A stretch of DNA of 64,000 nucleotides. Source: Dendrolimus kikuchii. Lineage: Eukaryota; Arthropoda; Insecta; Lepidoptera; Lasiocampidae. The position numbers and the translations under genes were made by a program. Within the stretch, counting starts at the first letter, position 1, and each line of letters begins with the position of its first letter. The stretch spans positions 9,563,001-9,627,000 of the forward strand of contig CM034398.1 in the NCBI GenBank assembly GCA_019925095.2. The letters run 5' to 3'. Below the pieces are notes generated by a model. That model had not been told where the DNA came from. It made no database searches and was given only the letters and a program-made list of their open reading frames with translations. This document shows, piece by piece, positions 42,441-55,299 of the stretch.

Positions 42441-44380
42441 CTCAAGGCTACCCGTACTACGCTAATATCTGTGAGAACGTGGTTTTACAGAGATCGAGCT
42501 ATAATCAAGAATTGATTCTAGATATTTATTCCAGCACGCATGCAGCATTTTATATTTAAAGCTTTCTGAATTATCTTTTTTACTGAGCGGTTAAAATATG
42601 GTTAAAGATATTTAAAAAATATACTATTTGTTTGTTGTTCAAAGTGTTTGAATAAAAGCCGAAATAACATACCATTTCATACCAAGAAATATTTATTTAT
42701 TATTAAAAAGTATCCAACACTATATCCATAAATTTAAGGCCTAAGAATAGATAACAATAAATTTAAACCAAAACTGGATACTGATAATCTAGAAAAAGAA
42801 TAACTACATTACACTAAAATTAATTATCCAATCTATGTAATACTGTGAAACTTCTGACGGGAAAACTAAACACAACTAAATTATTAAGTCTAAATACAAA
42901 CATTACATTCCTTTTGAATCTTATTAATATGTTTACTAACTACTGATGACTTAAATATTTGTTTCGAAGAATTAAAAAATATCTATGTCACTAAAATGCA
43001 ATGCATTAGTATATTAAGTAAATTGCTCTGTTTAGCAACTTCCAAATGAATAGTTTCTTGGTGTAGAATTTAGGTACTTTACTTTCTCAATGTTTGTAAT
43101 CGTCTCAGACTGATTTATGATTTACGAAATAAATGTGATTCAACATATTATATTGCATTAAAAACATAGTTTTATTTTCCTCTAAGGCTGAGTAGGTCAC
43201 AAAAGATAATAGTAGTTTTTATTACAATTGGCTCAGAGGGAAAAAAAACTATCCATACCTTGCGAAACTAGATTGTTTGTATCGCAATGCTTGATAAATT
43301 CATTCTTGGAATTTCAATATGATAAAATATGGTTAAATTAATAGCGTTTTTTAAAATTAACGCAGGATAAAAATAAATGTACCAAATTATTTAAAATACT
43401 GACTGACTTAAATAAAATAAATTTGCATTATAAAAAAAATCTCACGAAGTCTCACCGCATTGAATATATACTTATGTACTAAATTTGTTTTGCATCCCTT
43501 ATTTCTGTAACTAACGGCCGAATACTGAACCGTCTCTCAAATCTGTCACTCAGTTGAAGCCCTCCTAAATTTAGGCATCTCCTAAATCTAAATAGTATAC
43601 AGAAATACCAGTCAAGTTATTTGAGCGCGTCATCAGGTAAGCCGTCGTCAAACGTTTACATTATGGCAACATAAGCGATGCAGACCATGCACTATATCTG
43701 CGTAGAGTGACTGCTTGTAATTTTTTTTGGGATTATAAATTTGACATATATAAACGCTACAGTTTTAGGAAAAAATGACATTGAAATAAACAGAGACATG
43801 GACAGATGGAGAGATACACAAATCGACTGACTTCACGAATTTACAAGGGTTTCTTTTGCCATTTACCTACGGAATCCTACCAAGAATTAAATTTGGTGCA
43901 GCAGCCGTGAAAACAGAAAGCATTAAATGTCCAACGTCGAAACAGATGTGAATTTTCGTAATATCGAGTAGCTTGTTTTAATGTCAGCTTCCCAACGTTT
44001 AACTATGTTTATAGTAATCAGTATACCCGGCTATTCATGATCTTTGATAGAACGTGGGAGAATTACTTAACAATGAGCAAATACTTTACCATAATGTATA
44101 TCTTGCAATATTATACAATATTTCACTTTTACTTATTACCTTTGACGGTATACTTACTTAAGTATCCTAATAATGGCATTGCTTCTTTATGGGTCACGTT
44201 CTAAATGGTATAATTGTTATTCTCATGATTGCATTGCGTCTGTCTGGACATTTGTATATAATGCCAGTATTTTAACTGAGAGCTGTATTTAACGTACTTG
44301 GCGTTATATATTTGACGTTTGGCAAGAAGTTGTCCTCTTTGAATGACAGGCTACTTTTCATCAAGTTTTTTTTTAATAAG
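42441..44380. other. Intergenic DNA without recognised features
   Basis: AT-rich; I see no coding, no inverted ends and no block repeated elsewhere in the window. Confidence 0.4.
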
Positions 44381-44384
44381 TATA

Positions 44385-44600
44385 GGTTCGCGTTTGAACA
44401 TGATCCCGCCTGATGCTAGGCAAAGATTTGGTCTAAGCCGGAGTGCACTTCCCTAGAAGGTACTTATTCACACAGGATTTGCAGATACTCAGGTAGTAGG
44501 TATCGGGAAAAAGACACTTCAGCAATGAATGAGTTCCACTCTTTTACGATACGTAAAATTATGATGGACGCGGAGCGCTTCGTTCATATAGCTGATATAT
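44385..44600. repeat. Family E repeat
   Basis: ATAGGTTCGCGTTTGAACAT, CCTAGAAGGTACTTATTCAC and ATGAGTTCCACTCTTTTACG match 57740-57930 and 20265-20500. It includes GGACGCGGAGCGCTTCG at its right end. Confidence 0.6.
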
Positions 44601-45023
44601 CCACTGGTGCTCTATGACAATGTATATTGTTGTTCGATAATGGAATAGTGACGGAGTGATTAGATTGAAAAAGCTCCACACACTCTCCAAAGTGTATCTC
44701 CGATAGAAAATTAATAGGCAAGCTACTTTGCGACTACATTCGAGATTTTGAAGTTACGTGAAACATTACTTATGTTCTTCGTGCAAGTACTTTTTTCCGG
44801 GAGCGTAACAAACGATTAATTTAAGATATTAAGTTAACCTTTAGAATCTATAATATAACAATTATCGTCATTATTCAATACTGAGACAATGTAATCTTTA
44901 TCTTTCTACTGACCGAATCACGCAATATACTTCATAATAAAGCTGATTATTATCTGACTTCTATTTAGTATAAATATTTGACTAAAATGAAATGCAGATG
45001 AAAAAAGCTGGATACAAGTTAAT

Positions 45024-45411
45024 AACTGCATAAATAAATCTGCTAAGTGCGCAATATATAATGCAAACGTTAAAAGGTGTACGCCAAGGTAGCAATCCAG
45101 CAACCGTTGCTTCTCAGATTGCCGACATTATTCGTAAAACTTATCAAAGCAATTAATTGAGAACCTGATCTGTCCCACTTTGCTCTCTATACGATCTTGT
45201 TTTGTTAACCCAGTCGTCCTTGAAGTTTTGCGAGTGCACTTTCGCTTTTTGAAATATATCTTCCTTAAATTATTGTTATGCGATGCTTATTGTGAAAACT
45301 GCATAAATAAATCTGCTAAGTGCGCGATATATAATACAAACTTCAAGAGGTGTACGCCAAGGTAGCAATCCAGCAACCGTTGCTTATCAGATTGCCGACA
45401 TTATTCGTAAA
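45024..45411 (+). repeat. Pair of 115-bp direct repeats, 273 bp apart
   Basis: 45024-45138 and 45297-45411 both run from AACTGCATAAATAAATCTGC to GCCGACATTATTCGTAAA with about six differences in 115 bp. The 158 bp between them are not repeated. It may be a local tandem duplication, or a tiny LTR-like element without clear TG/CA ends. No third copy is seen. Confidence 0.7.
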
Positions 45412-45699
45412 TCTACACACAGTGAAGATTTTCGAAATGGCGACAGATGTCCATTGTTTTTTATAAATTATCCATTATGGAACTCTTAAAAAGCGTTTAG
45501 TCGAAATTACGACTTATTTAGGCAACTATAGTAAGGCCAATTTTTAACTATAGTATTATTACAAACCCTAGAGATTTCCAATTACTATGTACAAATAGAT
45601 CAATTGTATATTGTGTCTCTGTTGTTGTGATAAATATTTTTTTAAAAACAAAGGTAATTACAAAATATCTTTCTTCAAATTTTTTATTTATATTGTTAC

Positions 45700-46190
45700 A
45701 ACTAGCTGTACCCGGTAGAAGTTGTCCTGACCTTAGAAATAAAAATCTAGAACCCGATTGCAGCGACTTTTACGGGGACCAATAGTTAATTTAAATCATT
45801 CTCGAATCCCCTTTAATAAAAACAAAAAATCATCAAAATAGGTCCCACCGCTTAGGAAGAATTTAGCGGTGCCACTTACCGGTAGATCTATACTAACCAT
45901 CTCGGGGTCCACTTGAACACACACAAAAATAATTTCACCTAAATATTGGAACCCGATTACAGCTATATTAATTATTTTACATGTATTATGTGGGTTAAGT
46001 ATTCTTAAATTTTCTAATTTTCGCGTGCAATTTTCTTAATTTTTTTTTCATATGAACATTCTCCTGACAATAACAAACACAACAAAAAAAGAATTAGCGA
46101 AATCGGTCAAGCCGTTCACGCGTGATGGCGTGACCAAGGGAAATATGGATTCATTTTTATATATATATAAATAGATAAACGCGTACTGAC
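45700..46190. repeat. Probable composite interspersed repeat
   Basis: ACTAGCTGTACCCGGTAGAAG and AGAACCCGATTGCAGCGAC at the left, and GCGAAATCGGTCAAGCCGTTC followed by TATATATATAAATAGATA at the right. 'gaacccgattNcagcg' also occurs at 262-277, upstream of a transporter exon. The class is uncertain. Confidence 0.45.
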
Positions 46191-46289
46191 AGGGAAAAAA
46201 AACTTTGTAAATAAACCTATACATACCATACCAGATAACAGATTTGTGACACTCGCTAATTTGTCTTGGACTAACGCCTATTGTTTAAA

Positions 46290-46575
46290 ATGAAGAGAAG
46301 GCCCGGCCCGTGTTTATAGCAGTGCGACTTGAGTGGCGTGACATAGTTTTTAAATGTTTTAATTAAATTTAGCACAGTGGTTTGGGACCAATAAGTTATC
46401 TTTAGATATTTTCTCCTTTTTTTATTTAGATTTAGTTTTTATATAGTATAGTTTGTAGTTTATTTTTAAGTTTATAATTACTGTAGTTTTATTAATATTT
46501 ATGTTTTGAGTAAGATATATAACTAGTGTATTGTGTCTGTTATATTAGTGACCAATAAAGTGAATAATAAAAAAA
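46290..46575 (+). repeat. Possible LINE 3' end with poly(A)
   Basis: GAAGGCCCGGCCCGTGTTTATAGC is followed by AT-rich DNA and ends ACCAATAAAGTGAATAATAAAAAAAC. The opening resembles 'gagGCCTttGCCCagcagtgg' LINE tails of moths (memory, weak). Confidence 0.3.
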
Positions 46576-47934
46576 CACATATTATTTTATATTCTTGAGT
46601 TAATATATATTTTGGCCTTAATGTATTTATTTATTTGAGGCACACCAACCGCACATACATTATTATGTTATATTACAAATCGTTTAATATAAAAGTTCTG
46701 ATGTCTGGACCCATTAAAGGAGTGAAGACCATTTACAATTCCTATATACTAATAATTTAATTAATTAATGTCAATGTTATGAATATGTCAAGTACAAATA
46801 TAATTAAACGTAAATTAATACATAATGTTGTCAAAATTAATAAGGTAAAGCAAAAAAATGCAAAAAGAATTAAATTAAAAATAAATATATAACTAAGTAC
46901 AAGTGGAAACGTGAACGGCCTAGCAATTATTTTATAGTCACAGCTGATGTCAACACTTTATTTTTAAACCAATTATATGTTTCGCGAAAAATATCGAGCT
47001 CATCTAATTGATCTAATGTAGAACAATATTGGATTTGATTATTATTCTAGAATAGGTTCACAGTGTATGCTCACATTCTAACTCGTTAAGACTTTGTTGT
47101 AATTGCAATGACGTAGTATTAACATTGATATGGTTCAGGAATTGAGCCGTGAACGTTGCGGTTGAGCAACCGGCCTCGAGTGCGTACGAGTACGTGACCT
47201 TTTCTGTATCAAACTACTATTTTCCAAATAATTGTAATTTTAATTAACATTTCCCATATCTTTTCTGATATCCCTGTTTTAATCTGATCCTATATATTTC
47301 TAGAGATATGGACAAAATACTGGATGGAGTTGCAAATTGCAAATCGATGATAACGATGCGCGAGTTTTCAAACGATGTTTTTCTTTATCCCGAACCCTTT
47401 TTAATCTAATTAATTTAAGGTAGAAATATGTGTCCTTTGCCAATAGGTGCATATTCGCGGCGTTTCCGGACGTTCTGCCCTACGCCAGCTGCGCCAGCAC
47501 CTTAGAAGTATTTCATAGATGATATATTTATATTGTCTCTAATAACATTTCAGTGTATTCAAACCATTAAGTGTCTTCGAATTACCAACTGGAACGTGAC
47601 GGCTGTTTTTGAAATGAAATTTTCTTTACACAGCTTGTGGATGTAAATACCATATTTGATCATGCGCTCATTGGGTGAACTCCTTCAGTGATACGTTAAA
47701 CGTTATACTTTATCATTTACTGGGAGTAATACGTAAGCAATCTATTAATTTGCATAATAAGGTGTTGATTTCATAATTCGTGTCAAGTGTGTACTTACTA
47801 TAGGTACCTACTTGGACCTAATGAAGAAATTCGTTTGTTACGTACAAAACGTCAGTTCGTGAGGAAATTATGATTAATCTCCATTTTTAGCATTTTAGCT
47901 TTTTAATTTTTACCCTAATAAAAAGGCATCTGTG

Positions 47935-48235
47935 TTATCTAGTGTTAAATCCTGGGTGCGTTCGGGGCATCTGGGACTATAATCATCGTCACCCTAGTGT
48001 TAAATCCTGGTTGCGTTCGGGGCATCTGCCTTGAAGCTCCGGGCTCCGCTTTCGTACTTTTCCTTCTCCATTTCGGCCAGTCTTCGGTATTTGAATTTGA
48101 AAACCATTGATACGTATATTATCCGTGACGGCGTTAAGCCAGCATTTTTAGGCCTACCCTCTCAACCGGGACCTGGCGGAGGCGGCATGGCTAGACATTT
48201 GTTCCCCATTTAACTAGCCGGCATCTTGGACCCTA
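47935..48235. repeat. TE-derived block with a short direct repeat
   Basis: GTGTTAAATCCTGGGTGCGTTC at 47942 recurs as GTGTTAAATCCTGGTTGCGTTC at 47998, both followed by GGGGCATCTG. After the second, a GC-rich stretch (CTCAACCGGGACCTGGCGGA, AACTAGCCGGCATCTTGGACC) looks LINE-derived. The 60-codon frame over it has no domain. Confidence 0.45.
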
Positions 48236-48239
48236 TATA

Positions 48240-51000
48240 CTTATATATACAATAAAACATCCATGATATCCGGTAATCTATTAGTTTAGAGGGTCTAAAT
48301 TAGTTGCTTTTGAAGAATCGCTTAGTGAAATTGACACGTGTCTAGATATTCTGGTTGGTAGTTGGTAGTATTATTGTATTTTGGTTCTTGTCATGTTCGT
48401 TAAGCCATTCTGAGAATGCGGCAACTTTAGACTCTGAGTTCTTAAATTCTTAAGCTTGATTTACCGTTAGTTATATAATTAACTTGCAACTAAGTTTTTA
48501 TCATCATTTACTTGATCGACAATTTATTACTTAACTAGAAATTTTCTGTACGAACCGTGATAAGGATTTAACTCGCTAGTTTCGTGACTAGCTAACTATT
48601 TAACTAATGCACGTCTAAAACAAGTATAATAAATGGTCTGAATATGAACTCGAAAATAAATTTATTAACAATTATATTTTTGTAACTTGTTCTAAAAATA
48701 TCTTTAAAATCAAATTTAACACGAAAAATAAACTATTAAATATTGAAAAAATGCGGCCAGCGTCTTGGTAACGTTCTCAACTAACGGCGATTTGGGATTC
48801 ATACCTATATATTGTTTGTAACTTTTTCGTTATATTTTTTAATATTGAAATGCCGAAAAAAGGGGCTTGTGGTGCTATCTAATCACTATGATTTAGGAGC
48901 TTTAGAGTTACATTTTTTATTGAACGACTTTAATTCCTAGTATCCTTCTGCCATACTAACAACAAAATACAGAAAATACTTTATTTAAATAACAATCATG
49001 TTTGAGATATCAATCGGTCCACACAGAAAACATTCATAACATCTTAAGGTGTCGTAGAGGTTAATCAATTCTTCTATGCTTGAGGTTAGATAATCAATTA
49101 AACTTTTCATTGAATGGGCGTTTTACGTAGTTTTTATGTCTAACCGTAGATAGACATGATAATGTAAGAAATAATAACACAAAACTATAAAATTATGTTC
49201 ATATTTTTGCATGTTGAAAGAAATACTTTTAGTACAGGAGGACACGTGATACCTATCTGCGATGAGGAAAATAACATATTTTGAAAAACCCATTATCACG
49301 TTTTACGAGTTTTAACTGCAATGTGCTTAATTTAATTAATATAACAACTTAAGCCGGATATCAGACGATTCTTCAACTTATATAAATCAAACAACGTGAC
49401 TGAAGAAAAAATAAAATTGAGTCATTCAATGTCATTGAATACCATCCGTTAATTGTCTTTCAACCAAATAAAATCGATTTAGTTCATTAAGAAGTAATTG
49501 AACATACCATATATATAGTAGTTTTAAATGAAAACTTGTAATTTTGTACTTCGTCAACAGTTTCGCAGAATTATTTCTAACGTGGTTTAGAAAATATGCG
49601 TACATATTGTATTAGCATGGTATTATTGAACAATATCTCATTAGATCATCGGCCAAACAGTTCTCCATTGTGAAGTTGTATGTCTCCTATATACATATTT
49701 GTGTTCTAAGATCTTTGTGTATAATATCCAATATTACCACGATGTAATGCGGCAAAATCCTAACTAATATTAGACATGCCAATGTCAGTATGATTGTGAC
49801 GCTCTCACGCCTTAACTACGCAACAAATCGTCATAAAATTTTGCATACACATTGTTAGGGATATAGAATAGGATATAGGGTACCTTTCACATAGAAAAAA
49901 AGTATCGTTACCGAGATATAATAGACCAATATAGGCGAAAGGATGACGCTCCGATCGGGTTTGAAGTAAAACTTCTTTAGAATCGTTGTGATTTGAAACT
50001 CGATGAAACGAAAAAGCAACACTAAATAGAGATAAATCTATAGGACTAAGTGTGCGAGAGAATGAGATACGAGTTTTATACTGTGAAGCACAGATTAGGT
50101 AGTCAATAAGACCAATGATTAACCATAGGTCCATTTTGGACTGAAATAAAACTGATAATAATATTTTTTAGATTAAAACAGTGAAAAATTTAAAGTAGTA
50201 TATAAGAAGTTTATTTTGAGTTATAATATGTTGACGGATGTAGGCTAAAGAAATTACATTTGTATTAATAAAAGTTAGAGAAGAATTATCTGTGAGTATA
50301 TTCTCTGAAGTTTCACTACTACTGCGTATGAACTGCACACACATTTTGTCTTTTTTTATTGATGCCACCGTTATAATTCACTAACAAATACACCACTATG
50401 GCAACGACATAATAGCGATGCTCCCGTAGTTAGTTCCACCCCTGTTAGATAACATTACGGGTATTTATCATTAAAAATTAAGTTAGACATTTCTAAAAAC
50501 TATAATATGTCCATTTTGGACATGCATATCCTTTTTTATCGCAAACGAAGCCTCTTGCAACAGCTACAGATGTATTATCTATATAGGATAGAATTAATAG
50601 ATCAATAACAAAATATTTAGATTACAAGGTGCCTTGCATTGTGTAAGCTGCTAGTGTAACAAAAAGTACATCTAACTGTCATTCATCTTTACAATACAGA
50701 GATAACAAACTAAAACAGGGTCACTGCAAAAAAACCAGGTGCGCGCAACCTAGTTAATGACGTAACTAAAACTTACAAAAAAGATAATAAGAAGTGGCTC
50801 CAAATTGGAAAGCCGAGTGTAATATTAAATAACGAATTGGACAGTACTAGTTTTTACCGGTTCCTTCAAATATTCAGTTCAACAACATTGCCATTTCGAG
50901 GACAATATTTTATGCAACTTGTTTTATTAACATAACAGGTTCCCTGAGTTTTAGGTGTATATAAAATTTTAGCAACTTTAGATTTTTTTAATATTTTCGC
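48240..51000. other. Intergenic DNA without recognised features
   Basis: AT-rich. Minus-strand open frames at 49805-50134 (109 codons) and 50168-50368 have no recognisable domain. I do not count them as genes. Confidence 0.4.
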
Positions 51001-51028
51001 TCTATACATTATATTCTACATTTAATTG

Positions 51029-51064
51029 CGCCAACGAAGTGCTCTGGGCGGCACTTCGTTGGCG
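51029..51064. repeat. Perfect 14-bp stem, 8-nt loop hairpin
   Basis: CGCCAACGAAGTGC (51029-51042), loop TCTGGGCG, then GCACTTCGTTGGCG (51051-51064). It is GC-rich in AT-rich surroundings. Function unknown. Confidence 0.8.
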
Positions 51065-51232
51065 TCGGACTTGACGTCATATTCATATCTTTATATCCTG
51101 GATGATATAAATTTAAATTGTACATAAAAATTTAATATAGAAGGGCTATTTTAATTCCTTAAAATTTCATTTTAATCCTTTAAGCGATTTCAGATCTTTT
51201 CGACGCTAATTTTTTTTTTTTTACTTATTCGA

Positions 51233-53549
51233 CTGAGAGTAGTTGAGTGGCCCAACTATTTAGTGTATTAAAGTTCAGTCGTTCTATAAAGCCACATTTG
51301 GCATCTATTTAACTAATTATAGTAATTAGTGAACTAGCGAGATTGATATAATCAAGAATTGGAATCGATACAGGAAGTCACACATTACGGAATGAATAAT
51401 CTTTAATTTATTATCTTAAAAAACATATTTTAGGTTTCCTTTTTTATTTTTAAATTATAGAAAATATACACAAGTTACTTACGATTTATATTCAAACTTT
51501 TCGATTATATATCAATCTACAGGTAGCTTGACTAATTTAATTTAAGAAAAAAAGTGTTGACAAACATAACGTTGTCGTTACGTTTCTTTCTAAATTTTAG
51601 ACAGAGAGGCAAAAATTTACAATCAATGATATATGATTAGGCACTGTATAAATTATAATAAACAATATAAAAAACAGATACTTCAATTATATATGGAGAC
51701 TAGCTGTGCCTGCGGTTTCTTTCGGGTGGATTTTTTTTAAAGTTACTCTTTATAACACCAGCTATCAGCCAGTGAAAGTCTCTTCGAAATCGGTTCAGCC
51801 ATTTGAGACATTAGCCGGAACATCCAGACAGACAGACAAACATTTTTAAAAATGATTTTTTAAATTTAAGTACCGTATAATGAAACTACATTTTAACGGT
51901 TTTATTGCGTATACTAGTCGCGAAAACAAACGAAAATATTATAAGTAACGTATATATACTTTCATATGCATTTATTATAATAAATAAAGCTATTATTTTG
52001 AAATTACAAACCGACACTTCAATTTTAACTGTATAAATGTATTAAAGATCAAGAAAAACATAAGATCTAACACGTAGTAGTTTGGATCAACACAGAAATG
52101 GGTAGTATAATCACAATGTTTATTATAGTTGATTGACAAGTATTACAAATAGGTATTCTCGATTTGCCATTTAGGCTAGGAAAACTGTTTAAACTCATTA
52201 GCTAAGTTTAAAATCCGTTCATAATTTGCAATAATATGCTGCGTAAAAATAATAATAGGTGATTTTTCATACAAAACGTTTAGCTGAGTGTAGCGGTGAA
52301 AAATAACGTAGCCAGCCAATCGCAGTTCACTGCTAAATCTAAACATACTCAAAATTTCGACGCATATCTTGCTTTTCGCTTTCTTCATCCAGCCTCTACC
52401 AGCGACAGGTCTCTGAATCAGTGTAGTATAAATAAGGGTTTTAGATAGGAAAGTGTGACTTAGAGCCAGCATTTTAACATTTCGTTCTGCATTAGTAGAC
52501 TAGATATATAGACACGATATTTAGGGGTGGAAAGCTATTTGTTTCAATAGATATTTTGTGCAATATGTAGCATGATGATAGGTAATTTCGTCTAAACGTA
52601 TTAACTAATACAAAGAACCTGATGTAAAATTTCAATCTATAAGATGTTTATCTTTTTTAAATGTGATTTTTCTGTATCATTTCAAACTTTAAACTTATAC
52701 ACAGACACAATATCAAAATTTTGTTTAAAATAAATACATAATTAGCTAATTTGGTTAGCTTAGTTTTTTTAGTTCTTTGAACCTACGTCATTCCTCATGT
52801 ATACAGAGATATTGACTGGGTGGGCATTTGTTCCGTATGTAATAAACCGCTGTTAAGTACGTCACTATTGATTGTTTTATTGTAAAAAGTTACACTAATA
52901 ACCCTTTGTTAAACAAATTAAGTATTAACCACTGAAGTATAAAGACAGACAATGCAGTAATAAATTTTGCATTGATTACAACGTGCGTCAAAATACATAG
53001 ATCAGCACTTCAAAGTGATAGTTCAAGGTTAGTTTGCTCATGGAACGCACAGGTGTGCGACATATAATACAACTATGGTTGAGCTATTCTAAGAAACGCC
53101 ATTTGAAGTTTATATAATAAAGAGCGACGAATTAAAATTGTAACAAATAATTTAAATCAAATTAAAGCACTATAATTAGCTTATTTCTTTAGAAAGGTAA
53201 CGCATGACAACTTTTATGTTTGTCAATATTTTTTTTCTTAAATTAAATTAGTGACGTGACCTGGAGCTTGATGTATAATGGAAAAGTTTGAACATAAATC
53301 GTAATTAAATTGTGCATATTTTCTATAATTTAAAGATAAAAAAAGGCAACGAAACGTAAAATACATTTTTTAAAATAATACCTAAATGATTTTTTATCGA
53401 TTCGCTAATGTGACTTCCTGTATTGATTCCAATTATTAATTGTATCATCATCGATAGTTCACGTAATTACTAAAATCAGTTACTTGTGGCTTTACAGAAC
53501 GACTGAACTATAATAAACTAAATAGTTGGGCCACTCAACTACTCTCAGA
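51233..53549. mobile_element. ~2.3-kb element with long inverted ends, probably non-autonomous DNA transposon
   Basis: The left end, CTGAGAGTAGTTGAGTGGCC at 51233, is matched by the complement of the right end at 53549. The first 64 bp agree with three mismatches and one indel. Weaker matches extend further (GGAATCGATACAGGAAGTCAC at 51361 against the complement of GTGACTTCCTGTATTGATTCC at 53410), so the inverted ends are at least 140-160 bp. No transposase is visible inside; the only sizeable frame is a 98-codon minus frame at 52176-52472 with no domain I know. No clear target duplication is seen by eye. It contains a family K copy. Confidence 0.7.
51690..51935 (+). repeat. Family K repeat joined to the hairpin-family sequence
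   Basis: 51690-51850 repeats the blocks of 31505-31690 (GACTAGCTGTGCCTGCGG, CAGCCAGTGAAAGTCTC, CCGGAACATCCAGACAGACAG). It runs on into AAACTACATTTTAACGG and ACTAGTCGCGAAAAC, which resemble the stem and flank of the hairpin element at 27038-27100. It sits inside the 2.3-kb inverted-end element. Confidence 0.55.
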
Positions 53550-53864
53550 GTCTCACATAGTACGTCAGAAGTGAGAACTTTGCATCTTAGCATGAAGGTC
53601 ACACGAGTTCAGTGCTTTTTCCCCATCCCAAAAGTGCCCTTCGTGCCTAAACAAGTTTTCACTTCAAAAACTTGCAATACTGTGTCAGTTAGTTTATTAG
53701 TAATGTTCGATATGAGTTTTATATCAAGACTTCATGTCGACAATATAGGCTGTCGAATCGACGGAAACAATATGTTTAACTTTATTTAGCAATAAGATGT
53801 AGAAAAATAATACTTAATAATATTTATTATTAGGTATAGTCAATTTTTCTTACGTATTATAATA

Positions 53865-53980
53865 ACGTACTCAGTACGAGAGGAATGGCGACGAATTGTG
53901 AAGCTTGCAACCACCCCTGTCATGAGGACCACGACCACTCTGCCAAGAGTGTGACGACGGAGAAGAAGAAGAATTATAAT
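53865..53980 (+). pseudogene. Probable LINE ORF2 C-terminus
   Basis: One frame reads REEWRRIVKLATTPVMRTTT and shortly meets a stop, followed by GACGGAGAAGAAGAAGAA. An 'xxWRxIVxxA' end before a short GAA-rich tail is usual for some lepidopteran LINEs (memory). It is very short, so the call is tentative. Confidence 0.4.
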
Positions 53981-54089
53981 AACATTAAATATTGCTATCT
54001 AGGGCTGAGTTTTAAATAACATTGATATGAAATTTCAATATTTTCAGGTTTCATATACTTACCATTCTAATCAACTTTTAAAATATACG

Positions 54090-54221
<132 letters not shown>

Positions 54222-54452
54222 CAACTTCACGCCAGTTCCCTTGCGGGGTAGGCACGAACAACAGAGTGCCATTTAGGCTTATTCTTACACACCTCACTTG
54301 CCTCTTTGACATTCATAACTCTTGTCATGCAAGCTCGTCTGTTCTTAAGCCTCCTGACATCACCTTCTGCTAGTACACGATCAATTTGATCATGGAAGGT
54401 GTGTCGTGGCCTTCCACGACTTCTGCATCCATCCACTTTTGCATTGTATATC
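54222..54452 (-). mobile_element. Family B LINE 3' end inserted in a TA microsatellite
   Basis: The minus strand encodes [20 protein letters not shown] to AYPARELA and stop, as in 32346-32674. It is flanked on both sides by TA/ATAC repeats (54097-54221 and 54453-54545), so its target duplication cannot be recognised. Confidence 0.8.
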
Positions 54453-54473
54453 TGTATATATGTATATATACAT

Positions 54474-54545
<72 letters not shown>
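54453..54545. repeat. (TA)n/(ATAC)n microsatellite
   Basis: A mix of TATG, ATAC and about 65 bp of TA. Probably the other half of the array into which the family B copy was inserted. Confidence 0.9.
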
Positions 54546-54547
<2 letters not shown>

Positions 54548-55024
54548 TTGAAAAAGGTATACATTTTGATTTAATCCACCTATAATGGTAGGATATTGAC
54601 GATTCTCAGGCAAGAATGATGTGAGTGTGAAGTGTTAATTTTTTATATTATTGTGCCCCTTGCTGCAAAAAAATTGTTGTTTCTCGTTAGTTAAGCTGAT
54701 ACGAGACGGTTCATTTCTATCTTTTACTTTGGATGATTTATGTAAAGATAAAATGGAATCATTCAATATCATTAAATATCGTTGTGTCCTTTCCTTTAGT
54801 GCGTTCCAACTAAATGCTTGATTTGTCTAATATCAGCATTAGAGTCATAGAATTTGGCTCAGGGGTGAACTGAAGACAAAAGGCCTTCTATTATTACAAT
54901 TATACTTAGTTATTTTAAAAATGGAGTAGTCATGTATAATCTAACTGGCTAGATATACATAAAAAATAATACACTTATAATATTTCGTATATTGTAATTA
55001 TTAGTAAATATATAATAAAAGCAA

Positions 55025-55215
55025 CACATACATTGTATTTCCCCAAGCTAACCAAGTTACGTTTGTGTTATGGCTAATATACAACGGACCACTTCGGGTC
55101 GACCTCAAGCACCCAGATAATAGTAAACAACGGAAAATTCCGTTTCCGAAATTTACCATGCTAGGAATCAACCTCGCCTCTATGCTGCAGTGAGGCCGGC
55201 AAAGGGTTACCCTAC
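55025..55215 (+). repeat. Family H repeat
   Basis: CCAAGTTACGTTTGTGTTATGG, TACAACGGACCACTTCGGGTC, AATTTACCATGCTAGGAATC and CTATGCTGCAGTGAG. The same order occurs at 63700-63870; a shorter relative is at 39815-39875 (GCAAGTTACGCTTGTGTTATGG). Possibly a tRNA-linked SINE or LINE end. Confidence 0.6.
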
Positions 55216-55299
55216 TTAACCACAGAGACCGTCAAATATCATTACGATATTGTCTAATACTTACATATATATAATTCTCATAGTAACAGTAGTAGCAGT

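Noticed and set aside
49805..50134. 109-codon minus frame
   Set aside because: It has low coding character and no recognisable motif; not enough to call a gene.
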